Source of the DNA: Brachynemurus nebulosus
Taxonomy: Eukaryota > Arthropoda > Insecta > Neuroptera > Myrmeleontidae
Length of the DNA stretch: 64,000 nucleotides
Reading direction: 5' to 3'
Assembly: GCA_035578155.1 (NCBI GenBank)
Contig: JAPWDM010000012.1
Location: forward strand, 13,088,501-13,152,500
The notes beneath the pieces were generated by a model, which saw only the letters and a program-made list of their open reading frames with translations, had not been told where the DNA came from and ran no database searches. The stretch's first letter is position 1; each line of letters starts with the position of its first letter. Positions 45,934 to 57,846 of this stretch are shown piece by piece. The translations under genes were made by a program, and so were the position numbers.

Positions 45934-48503
45934 ATGGTTATATGCAAACCACTTTCAGTAAACATTATAAAAAATTGTGATCCAACTGATCCGCCATGTT
46001 TTTCAAGTTATTCAAAATGGCGGCGTTACAGTTGTCGGATGGAAAAAAAATAGTCGACACTTTAAAAACACATGACTTGTATTTTAAATAAAATTCTACA
46101 AAAAATACATGTTGAAAATAAACTTACATTATTTATTCTATGGTAACTTTAAAAAATAATTATCACAATAAACATATCTTCATCTTTTTATTATTTATAT
46201 TACAAATATTTTTAGTTTTTATTATTTTAATTATATTAAAATTTATCTGTCCTTATCGTTAATTATTTTTAATGAAGATTAATTATTAATATTTCTAGTT
46301 TGCAAATATTTTACTATCATACGTTATTAATTATTTAATTTATGGTGTTTGTGAAGCTTTCAAGAAAATGCACTATGCAATTTTCAACATTATTGGGTGA
46401 ATTTAATATAATATGTGTAAATTTTTTCAAAAAATTTTCGTGGTTTCATAAAACGAACAGCATTTAAAATGTTTTTCTAACAGTCAAGTACAAGCCTTTT
46501 TTGTAGCGGTGTAGGTCATTTTAATATAGGTAACACAAAATCTTATACTGCTTAAAAAACTGAAGTATCAAAATTTCAAAAAGACAGTTTTTTTTTTTTT
46601 ATCAATGATACTGAATTTCTACCGAATTTATTTTGCTCCCATTTTTATGATATGTTTCGTAAAAAATAAGTTTTTTGTTAGAAAATCTGTAAATAAAATA
46701 TGGCGGCAAGTACTTGAGTGTGTTTTTTTTTTGTGTTACTTAAGTGTACTGTCTGGTCTAGTATTTAAAAACAAAATTAGTTTTTATTTCATATTTTTAT
46801 TTTAAGACATTTTAAAAATATTATGTAAAAATTTTAGAACAAAATTCCAGTTTTTTGAATTGTTTATACACCCAGAAATTGAATAATATTTCATAATTTT
46901 GTGTACTAGAAATAAACATAAATCCAAGGTAAAATTTTTAAAATACAAAAATTTCATGAATATATTTATAAAAACCTCGAATAATTTAACAACTTTAAAA
47001 GTGCTGTTTTTTATGTGTCCAGACATCCTTCATTCGTCTCTAAACACCCCACATTCATCACTTTACACCTGACATACCGTTCCCATTTACCCATTTGCGA
47101 TTTCTATTCACCCCCTTTCCGTTCGGTTTCTCGAAAAATCTCCAAATTAACCCAAATTTCGAGTTTTCACGATCCTTTCATAAAGAGTAGGTTTTAAGAA
47201 ACAAAAAAAATGATATTGTCTGTAGACACCAATTTATTTTGTTTTTTTAAGATCTTCAAGCTTAGTCACTATTGCTATTTAAAAAAAATAATAATTCGTC
47301 TATTATAGTTTAAGAAAACTATATGTTCGTGTTTACGTTTAGTATTTTAAAATCAAGTTTATAAATAATTTTTTTTCGATTTGTCTCAGTTCACCCGCAA
47401 GTCCCGATTCGTTCCCCTTTACGGTAATATTTACATGTAATCTAAAAAGGCGGTAGCTATTCCAGTCAAGTACGTTTTGTGCTTTTCCGCAGTGTGTGTG
47501 CCATACCGACCATTACGTAAATATGTTGAAAATATCTTGAATTTTATTCTGAAATTTATACGTAACATTTTTGACATGTTGTGAAATAAAAATAGGTAAT
47601 AACAAAATTCTAGACCAGGCAGTATCAGTAAAAACGAAATATTAAAAATTAAGCAAATGAAGCAATTCGTAAATTATAATTTTTTCAGTCAGATTCAACA
47701 ATTTTTTGAAATATTGTTTTTCAGTTTATCTCGGAATAAATTTTTAATAATACTAGAACCTAGGAAGTATCTCTCGAAATGTTTTTGATAAATTTTCCAA
47801 AGTCAAATTCGCGAAACCGATTACAAATCATTCATGACTAGATTTCAAATTATGTTCTATGTATACCGAGAGGTCACTTCCATCTTCAAATTTCAATTAA
47901 TTTTACTAATTAAAAATCTTTTTTACAAAATCCTATTAGAATTAACCTAATTCACTTTCAAGTTTTTGTTAATACTAAATATTTTTTATAATTATTGTTT
48001 TAGTTAATTTTAAATATTTTGAGCTGACCTATGGACACATTTTCAAAATCATAAAACCGAATAGATTCAAAAAAAGAGATTCAAATATAAAAATTTTATA
48101 AATATAAAAAAAAAATTAAATTAAAAATACTGTGCAATATTACAGAATGTCCGTAAATGACTTAAGTTATGTAAGTGGTTTATTTTGTTCACCAAGTATT
48201 TAGAAGAGGTGTCGTGACTAACAGAACCAGATTTCGTCGGGTGAATGACGGAAGGGGAAAGGTAAAACAATCGTACATAACATATGAAATAATGTCTTAT
48301 AGATCTGCTTCTAGATTATACATAAAATTGATGTATTTTTCGATGAAATTTTTTAACTTTTTTCTCTGTAATTGTATATAATTATACAGAACCTCTGTGA
48401 TTATTAAATTTGATATTTTTGGTGATATTTATTTTTAAGCCAAAAATAAGAAAATTAATCAGCAAATTAAGAATCCATTTTTTTTAAACTACTTCTGTTT
48501 ACA
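45934..48503. other. Spacer without a recognised gene
   Basis: About 2.6 kb of AT-rich DNA. Short open frames (46605-46805, 46802-47026, 47015-47197, 48175-48381) resemble no family I know and have no splice or codon support. Confidence 0.5.
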
Positions 48504-49020
48504 ATGGGGTATTTGACAGTAGCTGAAAAAATATCTATTTTGATTTTTAAATAATTGCTCGAGTCATAATGATACTGAATATTGCTTTTTTACAAGTTAT
48601 TTCATTCAAAAATATAAAAATTTTAATTAAATAAAATTACAAAATTTACGTTAAAAATGACGTAATTAAAAACATCAAGGAAAAGCAGCTTACGTCACAA
48701 GCTCGTTCGAATATGTAGGTATTATATTGTAGTTAGGAAAAAAACTGTTTACTTTTTTGGTAACTATGAAAGAAATTTTTCATTATTAATTTTCATTACT
48801 AGACCTACTACTACTACTACTCAATCTTTTAGAGCCAATGACATCATACGATTTGACGTCACAGAAAGCATCGTTTTGGCGATCTTTTTAAAAACTAAAA
48901 TTTTATCGGTGATTTTTATTAAAAATATAGTACAAAATAATTTAAAAATGTGTATTATGAGTTTAGTAAGAAGTAATAGACACACTAAGATGGTTTTTAA
49001 AAATTTGTCAAATACCCCAT
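48504..49020. mobile_element. Element with ATGGGGTATTTGACA inverted ends
   Basis: A perfect 15-bp terminal inverted repeat encloses 517 bp. Non-coding interior with several TGACGTMA words. A related end sits near 3714. Confidence 0.7.
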
Positions 49021-49280
49021 GAGTGCAACTGTGTCAATATAGAAAAGGACAGTAAACTATAAAAAAAAAGACAGATTCAAGTACAGACATAAGATATTGG
49101 GTTCGTTTAATCACGACAAATTTCTACTACGTACACTAATTTTTTAAAAATAAATAGTTGATGAACCAAAAAAAAAAAAAAAAACTGTTATGTACAATCA
49201 CATATTTACGGACATATTGTACATTTCATTACGTCACGTTGAGCTTTTATTGTTTGATTATTACAATTCGTACGCTTTCT

Positions 49281-49430
49281 CACTTGCGCTCCTGGTGGTG
49301 AAATTAGAAACTGTAACAGATTGTATTATACAAATTATGTGCGAGTTACTCGATTTCTATCGACAATTAAACGCACACGTAAATGCTCGATCTGATACAG
49401 GTTCTAAATTCACCAGTAGAGGCGTGAGTG
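49281..49430. mobile_element. 150-bp MITE, copy 1
   Basis: CACTTGCGCTCCTGGTGGTG with AATTAGAAACTGTAACAGAT at the left is imperfectly mirrored at the right. A relative lies at 51680-51815. The open frame 49190-49522 crosses it and is not supported as a gene. Confidence 0.6.
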
Positions 49431-50647
49431 AGAATTTTTGTATCGGCAATATGCAGAGGGCGCTTATGTCATATAATAAAGTGATAGAATTGATCAAGTT
49501 ACGAGATCTTTTTCGGGGATAAAGTAACGACTATCTATTTAGTTTTCATCGTAAATACTTGCAAGGAAAACTTTTTCGCGACCTTAAAATTCGCGAATTC
49601 GCAATAAAAAAGATATTAATCTCTTAAAATGAGCAAAATCGGAGAGAAGTCGTTGGATGACAATTCAACACATTAAAAATTAGGTTAGTTTATCACCAAG
49701 CGTCCAATAATTAGGGCACGTATACCCTATTTTTACCAAACTTACGTAATAATCAAACATAAAGTGACATTTTGTACAAAAATATTTGATACAAAATTAA
49801 TACATTTTTTTTTTATAATCTACAAAATAAAATCATTTAAAAAAAAATTAAGTACATTTTTACTTTTTTACTTTATACAATGATTCGTCATTGGTAAAAT
49901 TAATTTTTCGGAATCGAATTAAAAATATTTAACAAAAAGTCAGTGGCGGTATGTATAGTTTGTGCAACTGTATAAAAAAATGCTTTTTTTTACGTCCAAC
50001 ATTATAAAAGAAAAATAAACTAATTTTACAAGTAAAAAAAAAATTGGGTGCGGCTTCCTAGACCCGATATTTAACGTTAAAATTTTTTTTAAACTCCACA
50101 TTTAGTAATTCCAAATTTTGTATGAGTTTGCTATATATATTTTATAGAAGAATAACAACGCTTAAAAATATAATTTTATATTATCATTTATTTTTTTGTA
50201 ATTGTATTGAAATGTACGCATTTCAATACAATCACAAAAATCAATATATATATTTTTTTAATTCTTCAAAAATTATGTTGGTCTCTGGGGAAGTTTACTG
50301 TGAAAGTGCGCGGACTGTACAGTGTTAATAAAGTAAATTTGTGGAGCAATTATTTGTCTTTTATAATATTGGAACATTAATGAAATAAATAAAAAATGAG
50401 CAATTAAAAAAAAGATGGATAAGTCTTAAATAAGTCAAATTGTTACTAAATTTCCCTATCATTTGAAATAGTTAATTTTATAAATATTTTTTTTAAAAAA
50501 AATTAAACTAAATTATTTGTTTACAAAATTCAATTTTTATATACAAAATTAAAAAATCATTTTGGTCAACATAATAGTAGTAATACCCGTTAATATAAAT
50601 ACAGTTTACGGTTAACCCACTTACAAGGAATGCGTTGGATTTAATTA
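49431..50647. other. Spacer with a piggyBac-like terminal fragment
   Basis: No gene. About 50279-50324 (CTCTGGGGAAGTTTACTGTG, CAGTG then TTAA at 50325-50328) resembles ends of the 2142-2602 family; I found no partner end. Confidence 0.5.
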
Positions 50648-51107
50648 GGCCCGATTTACATTATCACTCCACTCTCACTCCGATATCATTACGCTCCCGA
50701 TTCGATATAATATTGTTGTGTTCACATTACAGTGCTGATATCATGCTGGTACCCATTCGTTCTCTATTCACATTATAATGCCACTCTGGGTACACTCCCA
50801 GTTCGGTCTGAGTTCGATACAAATATCTTTTCATAACAACTGAATGCAAGCGGAGTGGAGTGGAATCAAAAAAGTGTTTACACTATAGGTACAAGCCATA
50901 ACAAGTCTGATATCGCTCCAATAAAATATTACCTGAGTGGTATTGATATTGGAGTGGCATTGAAACGGGAGCGAACCGCGACTGATATCGAACCGATATC
51001 AGAGCGATAATGTGAATACACTCATTGTTTATTGTGTAAGAATATTTTATTGAACCTGGAGCGGAGTGATATCGGAGTGAGAACAGAGCGTTAATGTAAA
51101 TCGGACC
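50648..51107. mobile_element. PIF/Harbinger-like MITE, copy 2
   Basis: 460 bp, GGCCCGATTTACATTA to TAATGTAAATCGGACC, TTA at 50645-50647 and 51108-51110. Reverse orientation of 6353-6816, with high similarity throughout. Confidence 0.8.
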
Positions 51108-53299
51108 TTAATCCACTTAAACGTCTCTTCTTACTACTTTATAAAAAATGTTTGAATATTTTCGGATGAAGGAAGCACAATTTTAAACTCCTTAAATTAA
51201 TTAAATCCTTCAACATTGAGGAATTCATTCGTTAAATATAAATTAAAATATTTAATACTTAATTTAAAGGACTTTGGGGTTGTACATTCATACAAATATA
51301 TTTATAAAATACCACAATAGGCCAGTTGACAAATTTAAAAAAAAAATGTTATTTCACTTTTAAAATGCGCGGTTAAATGATTTATGACGTAATCGTTCAT
51401 TAAGCATATTAATGTTCCATAGAAATTAACCATTTATTAAATGCCATAACTTAATTGTTTACCACCAGATAGCCCAGCTGGGAAACAGCAACTTACCAAT
51501 ATGGCGGACATTTCTTCTGTCATTCTTTAATTTCTTACTTTTCTATGAATTGAAACTGAATTTTCATGCAATCATATTGGGAATGGTAGAATTTAGAACG
51601 CGAACTAGTGATAAAAAAACTACTTCCAATAGGTAAGATTTATTTCTAAGGTTTTCGCAGTTCACAAAACTGTTGACGTTTCCAGTGGTGAAACTAGAAG
51701 CTGTATCGTATAGAAATATGCTGATAGAAAACGTATTATGCTTCTATTATCAATTAGACGTATATATACATCTTCTATCTGTGACAGTTTCTAATTTCAC
51801 CACCAAAGGCGCATGCATAATCTTTTCGTCACCAAATAAGAACGAACTATTTCAAATTGTCACCATTTCTCGAACGAGCTGTCACTTTAGCCATCTGTTG
51901 GAGAATGGAAAAACTACTGCGAGTGGACTAAATACTAACTACATCAGATTCTGCCGGATTGTTACATGACAACTTGATTCATATGTTCAGTGGTATTGTC
52001 CATAATGCAACTGACACTGTTTACTTAACGAACGATGACGTAATAAAATTAAATAGTACTTTTTTTAAATAAAAAATAGATAAATTTAAATTTTTCATCA
52101 GTAAATTCACAGATTTAACGATTTTTTTTTTTAAATTTTGTTACCTCGCCTATTGTTAGTTAGTCACTTATTACGTAATATTCGTTCGGTCATCCGCCAG
52201 TAGGTTTGTTTTCGTCAATCGTCAACACAGGATTTCTGGGTCATTTTTCTGGTTCGATGGTACAATCTCCATTTTGTTTTTTGTTTGTGGGGAGGTTTCG
52301 TACGAAATTAGGTACATACTCAGGTCAGTCAGTACTCAGTGCATATACATATCAATTAACATTCAGGATTGTTCTACAATAACGGCGGGACCAACGAAAT
52401 CAAACCTATAATTTGAAAAAATTTTGTTTTAAATGTATCAAAAAATTTGTTACGAAAAAGTAAATCACTTATTACGTATGCTATTGCTTTGTACGTTGTA
52501 AGAAATTAAGGTAAATTTAAAACGTGGTGTAAAATGAAAGATAGTTTAACAGTCTATTATTTTAGTGGTGCTACTATAGTGCGCGGTGTACCAACTTTTT
52601 TCTTCAAAACTCAACAATTTGTTGACAAAAAGCGATGTTTTCTGAAAAAGTGTTCAATCTGTGTTTATTTGAAATTATAAAATTCTCTAAGTGCGTGTTA
52701 AACGCACATTAAATCAGGATTTCGGAGTCAGTAGGGTGAGTTTTTCACAATTCTCGGGATAAAATGATTCTTGTATTTCTTGTTTTTATTTAATATTAAA
52801 ACTGGTCTTTAATTTGTTAATAATATGATTATCTGAACTTTTTACTGTCTACATGATTTAAAAAAAACGATACTCAATTAAATGGTGCAACGTCCGACCC
52901 TGACTAATAAAAAGTGGTCAATTTCGGGTAGATCGCCTAATACGGTGACAGACATGATGAATCCATAAGGATTTTGTGGTTATGGCTACGAAGTCCTAAA
53001 AAAAATACGTTTTTTGTAAATATTTTTAAGACATTACTGTCGATTACACTTACAGAGGCCAGTTAATAAATTTTTGACACGTTCAGTGCCACCTGGCGAA
53101 TGAAAACTGAGACATCAGTGCCACGCCTTAAGTGCTACCGAAAGTGGTAGATAATTTTGACCGTCTGTCATAGATGCTAGAAGCGTTACCTTATAAAATA
53201 TTTACACAGTGACATAGGTAACACAGACAACATTTGTATCAACGCTGCTACATCCATCTGTGTATCTTACTCGCAATACTGTATTTAATTGAATTTAAA
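51108..53299. other. Spacer containing a small MITE relative
   Basis: 51680-51815 is a relative of the 150-bp MITE (GTGGTGAAACTAGAAGCTGT mirrored by ACAGTTTCTAATTTCACCAC). Otherwise AT-rich with no supported gene. Confidence 0.5.
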
Positions 53300-54110
53300 A
53301 AACTCTACTAAATGCCTTGGTTTTTCATCATTTATGATAAATTTTGTAAAAATCATCAAAAAATAACTGTTAAGTTTTAAATGAAAAAATAGGCACGAGA
53401 AATGGCTCGTTGTAATGACGTCACAATTTGAAAGCAAACAAACGTCAATATCATAAATATTTATAACTTCAAGGCTTTGTTTATATTCATAACATGTCAA
53501 AATAAAAGCCATTATTTACTTAAATTCTAGTCGATACTACTCAGGTTAATATATAATTTCGCTTCGCAAATGAAAATTATCAAAATCGACATGTTTCGAC
53601 GTTATTGAAAATTAACGATTTTCAAAATAAAATTTCTAAGTAATAGGATTCTTGACTGAAGTTACGAAAATATTCTAAAAGCATTATTTTTCCATGTCAG
53701 TTAAGTGATTTTTTTATTTTCGACAGATTCTGTGAAAAATCATCAAAAAAAGTAACCCTACAATTTTAAATGGGAAAAAGGCGGGAAAAATACCTCGCTA
53801 TAGTGACGTCACAAACTAAACGTCAATGTCAATATTTATAACCTCAAAACTTTGATTATATTCATAAAAAGTCAAAGTAAAAGCAAGTATTTGTTTGAAT
53901 TCTGGTCGATTATTATTACTATATATATAAGCTAATAGAAATATTAAAAAGAAAACACAATTTTATCTCATCGATGGAAATTATCAAAATCGACATATCT
54001 AGCTACAAAATGTTACGTCATTTTCAAGAAATGGCGCGTTTTCACTAATTTGAATATTTGTTGAAAAATGACGATTTTCAAAATAAAATTTTTAAATAGT
54101 TATCAAATCT
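53300..54110. repeat. Diverged tandem dimer, ~390-bp unit, with TGACGTCA
   Basis: Two related units start near 53340 and 53730. Shared order: AATCATCAAAAAA, TGACGTCACAA, AACGTCAAT, ATATTTATAAC, TTATATTCATAA, AATTATCAAAATCGACAT, ACGATTTTCAAAATAAAATT. The TGACGTCA palindrome is kept in both (about 53417 and 53803). Confidence 0.65.
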
Positions 54111-54914
54111 TTTTATGTTTCATCATTAAAATTGGACATATGTAATGATAATGCATAGAATTATTTAACATTTGACACAAATTTTAAATACAGTCAAGTA
54201 CCGTATTATCAAATTAATATAAATTTCAAATGCAGTCAAATACCGTGTTACTGATGCAACGTACACGATGTTTATCATGTACTACTGCGACAATATACAC
54301 GGAACCGCACCAAATATTGTTAGGTCCGTCTAAATTTTGAAGATAAAAAGCTGATAGACAACGTACTATAGTAGCATCCGTTTATAATATTGTCGTAATT
54401 GATCACTAACGCCATACACGTATTATTATCAAACTACGACAATCGCCATCTTGAATTTACACCGACATTTTGAAATATCAAAATAAACGTGTCGAAAAGA
54501 AGTTTTTTTGTGTATATGTCACGACGATGGGTTTCATACCCTGATTATATTGTACAAGGGCGGGGGGAGTTATTCAGCAAAAATGTATGAATGAATGGAT
54601 TTTCACTTAATTTAAAATTTTTTAAACGTTGACTCAGTTAGCGTATACGTATGAAATTTAATGAGCGCATCTTTTTGATTTAATTTATTCTGTTTGTTTA
54701 TTAATTGTTTACTATGTTTATTAATACACAACAAATTATAAATGTCCATTGTTGTCGATTCAATATTATTCTTTTTCTGCGCAACTTCCGGTTTATTATC
54801 GGTAACGTCTTGAGCGCTATTATCGATTTTCGCCACTGCATCAATTTGTGTTAAATTTGATGTATTTATATTGTCTATATGATTTTTTAGTGAATAATTT
54901 AAATTCTCGTAAAC
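54111..54914. other. Spacer and probable 3' UTR of Pgant2
   Basis: No supported gene. The part just below 54915 is probably the 3' UTR of the GalNAc-transferase on the minus strand. A 74-codon minus frame at 54612-54836 has no recognised similarity. Confidence 0.45.
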
Positions 54915-55392
54915 TCACGAAAGTCTGTTCGTTAAACGCCATCGTTGTGTTTCGGTGTTACTGTTGCATCGTTGCGCAGTGATCCCTTTCAAATCCGCAT
55001 ACTTTGAGTCCAAACATAACGGTAACTTCGAATGACGTATTAGTCCACCGGTCTCGAGTAGGCGCCATTTTTGTGAATCCGTGTCATTGCATAGTTTCAT
55101 TAGTACGGTGCCCTTGGTGTTCACCAGTGTTAAACAGAGGTCGTGGTGTTTGATGTAACCGTTCTTGGTGAGTGCCCATTCCTGATTGCCGCCGGTGTCG
55201 TGACACTGATACAGTGACACAGTGCCATCGGTTAAATGGCCCATTGTGTCCAAACAGTAGATGCCTTGACGTAATGCACCGTAATTGACGGATGTTGTTT
55301 GTGGAATGGTTAGTTCCGGGTACACATTTTCTAAATACCATTTGAATGGTTTACAGTGGAGGCGTTCTTTTAATTCTAGACGATCTTGTATA
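54915..55392 (-). CDS. Pgant2: Pgant2 terminal exon, ricin-type lectin domain
   Basis: 158 residues plus stop, starting [20 protein letters not shown] after the acceptor TTTCAG. Three beta-trefoil repeats are visible: CLDTMGH...QEW, CLTLV...QKW, CLDSKYA...QRW. The second repeat lacks the CLD Asp. The domain guides the enzyme to glycosylated substrates in this family. Confidence 0.94.
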
Positions 55393-57846
55393 CTGAAAAA
55401 TAGAAAAAAAATTCTAGCTATCAAACGTTCAAACTGAAAAATTAATTTTTGTGGAGAAAATAATCAAGTTTCTATGTTTATTATAAAAGAAACAAAAAAA
55501 AAGTTAAATATTGAAAATTGAGGATTTGTTGCATTTTTAGATTTAAAGAATTAAGGTAGGTACAATAATCGTATGATTTTTCAGGATTAATTCCGACGAT
55601 TTAAGGATGTTTGAGAGGTACAATCGGAGATAAAAGTACATGAAATTAGAAATTCGTGAATAATTGCGTTGTATAACAAACTATGAGGTAAATAAATAGT
55701 TATCTTTGTTAAATAATAGCTATCACTACAACTGATTGTACAATACATCAAACTATAGCTCTCAGCTGACTACAAGAGCTGAGTACATTCTGAGGATTTT
55801 TCGGAGGAATTTCAAAATGCTACGAGACGATTGAAAATTTCATAGAATGTTCCTCATTAAATACTAAGGCTCCTGTGAAAATTTTAAACCGATTCACTAA
55901 GCCGTTAAAAATGCTTATGTAAAAATACGTTAAATAATAAATAATTATTAATATTTTATAATAATTCAGTTAATATTTTCGATTTCGACAGTGGTTGGTG
56001 CTAATAGGTCGTGACCACAGAGTAATGGAGACACAGCAACTATCTCTATCATGAAATCTGCAGTGTGCATTTTTGTGTACCTAAGGCTACTAAGTAGTCA
56101 TTCGCTCAGTGGCACTCACTGAGTATTGGTCAATCAGAAAACAATGGATTGGATTGGACAGAAAACAATGGAATGTTGGTTGTGTGATATTACAAATACG
56201 TATGCTAATACTGTCACGTGACGGCCACCACTATCTTAGTTTACGCACACATACAGAGTTTAGCGCGCGAATACAAAATAAACACCGTACACGTATATAA
56301 CATATTTTCTATCTCTTACTGGTTATACTGGTTCCAGTAGTATAGAGATAGATATGTTGTCTCTGCCTTACTCTGTGGTCGTGACGATCTAAATTCTCGT
56401 GTTGAATACTTTCATCAATTTCGCGTTTGCTCAATTCAGTTTGAAGAAAGTTGCTTTTAGTTGTTCATATAATTTAACATGACCATTATCAACCCTCAAT
56501 CTCACGTGTACAAACACATACAATCACATAAGTAAAAAAGGACATACATAATTGTTTGTACTTATATCAAAAAAGGATAGAAAGTGGGTTTCGCTACTGC
56601 CTATGGTAATCATCTTTTATTTATACTGTGAACAAAGTCACCTGGACCCTATCATAAATAGTCACTGTTGACCTCTTTTTCTTTTTTGTTCATCACTTCC
56701 AAAATTTTGAAAAATTTAATACACCAAAAAAATTTTCACCGTTTTGGCGCCCCTAAAAGCTTGCAGGGGGCACATGCCCCCGCTGCCCCCCTCTAGATCC
56801 GGCCCTGGTGATCAGTGATCACAATGTTTCCGCTACTTTAATAGTCTCGAAAGACAAAAATTTTAATTTTTTGAAAATTTCACTGTAGCGTAATTTCTTG
56901 ACACATCAAAAATGGAAATAACAACATAAAAAACGTAAACAATTCACAGTTTTTTTTACTTACTTCCCAAATGGCACATTTTTCGCCAATGGAACTGCTG
57001 CATAATAGAACTGCTTATAATCATCCATCCATACTTCAGCCGCCCGTCGCGTATTCCGTGCAAAAACGTTCCCACTTCCACCAGGGAATGTGTACGGATG
57101 TCTCTTTCGGAACACATGCCCCACCTATTACAAAAACATTGAACGATCACTATTATTCAAAAATATTTCGAAATTTAAACCCATTATAACTCAACGTATG
57201 ATTGATCATACGCGCCGCCATAATGGATTCATTGGAACCGATCCATTTTACCCGACTACACGGTATAATTTCCAAACTGCCGCCACATTGCCAAACACGA
57301 AATGAAATTTCCAAATTTTCGCCACCCCATACGTCCATATGCATATCATATTTGCCCAGCTTCTCAAAATACGCTTTATTAATCACGAACAGTCCGCCAG
57401 CAATCATTGGCGTTCGAATTGCCGCCGTTGGATCTTTCAATCGGTTTTGCCGTTCCGCACTACTCAAATATTCCCATTTGAAAACCAAATTCCAATCGAA
57501 ACCACCGCGTAAATCGGCCGAGGCGCCAATATACTGAAATGTGTCCATACTAATCACGTCAATTACCGGACATACAACGCGTGTTGGATCCTTAAATCAA
57601 ACAAAAACGATAAAAAATTGTCATCTTTTAATGGAAATTTCGAAAATATTTTCCATACTTCTGCCACACGTTCCAATAATGGCTCCAACCAATTTACATT
57701 ACACTCACAATGAGAATCTAAGAATGTTAGAATGGTTGCAGTGGCCGCATCCGCGCCACGGACACGAGATCGCATTAGACCCTCACGTTTTTCATTGCGT
57801 AAAACACGTACTTTGTGAATTCGTGCCAGTTCTTGACCATCTTCAG
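54915..57846 (-). CDS. Pgant2: Polypeptide N-acetylgalactosaminyltransferase 2-like, last four exons
   Basis: This enzyme starts mucin-type O-glycosylation in the Golgi by moving GalNAc from UDP-GalNAc to Ser/Thr of proteins. Four exons on the minus strand join in frame: 57846-57659, 57590-57252, 57124-56964, 55392-54915, with GT-AG introns of 68, 127 and 1571 bp. In order they encode the DSH metal motif in FLDSHCECN, the block from [10 protein letters not shown] to IAGGLFV, the [17 protein letters not shown]al/GalNAc-T motif, the metal-site His in SRVGHVFR, and a ricin-type lectin domain with QEW, QKW and QRW repeats. About 388 residues are present, against about 570 for the human GALNT2 family. 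The N-terminus, membrane anchor and first half of the catalytic domain are missing and must lie beyond 64,000. From remembered family sequences the match is best to GALNT2 and fly Pgant2; another Pgant is less likely. All catalytic residues visible here are intact. Confidence 0.93.
55393..56963 (-). other. Pgant2 intron with MITE and hAT-like end
   Basis: 1571-bp intron. It holds an inverted-repeat element at 56008-56385 (GACCACAGAGTAA near both ends, then ATCTCTAT) and, near 56764-56812, a GGGGCACATGCCCCC hairpin with CCGGCCCTG, which resembles a hAT-type terminus. Confidence 0.7.
56964..57124 (-). CDS. Pgant2: Pgant2 exon with the metal-site His and end of the catalytic domain
   Basis: 161 bp starting [16 protein letters not shown] and ending NVPFGN with the Asn codon split AA|T across the next intron (donor GTAAGT). 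Confidence 0.93.
57252..57590 (-). CDS. Pgant2: Pgant2 exon with the Gal/GalNAc-T motif
   Basis: 339 bp, 113 whole codons, from the acceptor TTTAAG at 57591 to the donor CGG|GTAAAA. Carries [20 protein letters not shown], the TPMIAGGLF strand and [17 protein letters not shown]. Confidence 0.94.
57659..57846 (-). CDS. Pgant2: Pgant2 exon with the DSH metal motif
   Basis: The acceptor TATAG at 57847 and donor GAA|GTATGG after 57659 bound about 62 codons, [11 protein letters not shown] to LLERVAE. It begins with the last two bases of a codon, so an upstream exon is required. It contains [15 protein letters not shown] and FLDSHCECN. Confidence 0.93.

Noticed and set aside
49190..49522. 110-codon open frame
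   Set aside because: It crosses a 150-bp inverted-repeat element and has no recognised similarity.
51673..51969. 98-codon open frame
   Set aside because: It overlaps a relative of the same MITE; no protein evidence.
54612..54836. 74-codon minus frame downstream of Pgant2
   Set aside because: No recognised domain; position fits the 3' UTR of Pgant2.
57202..57537. 111-codon plus-strand frame
   Set aside because: It is the antisense shadow of the Pgant2 exon at 57252-57590.
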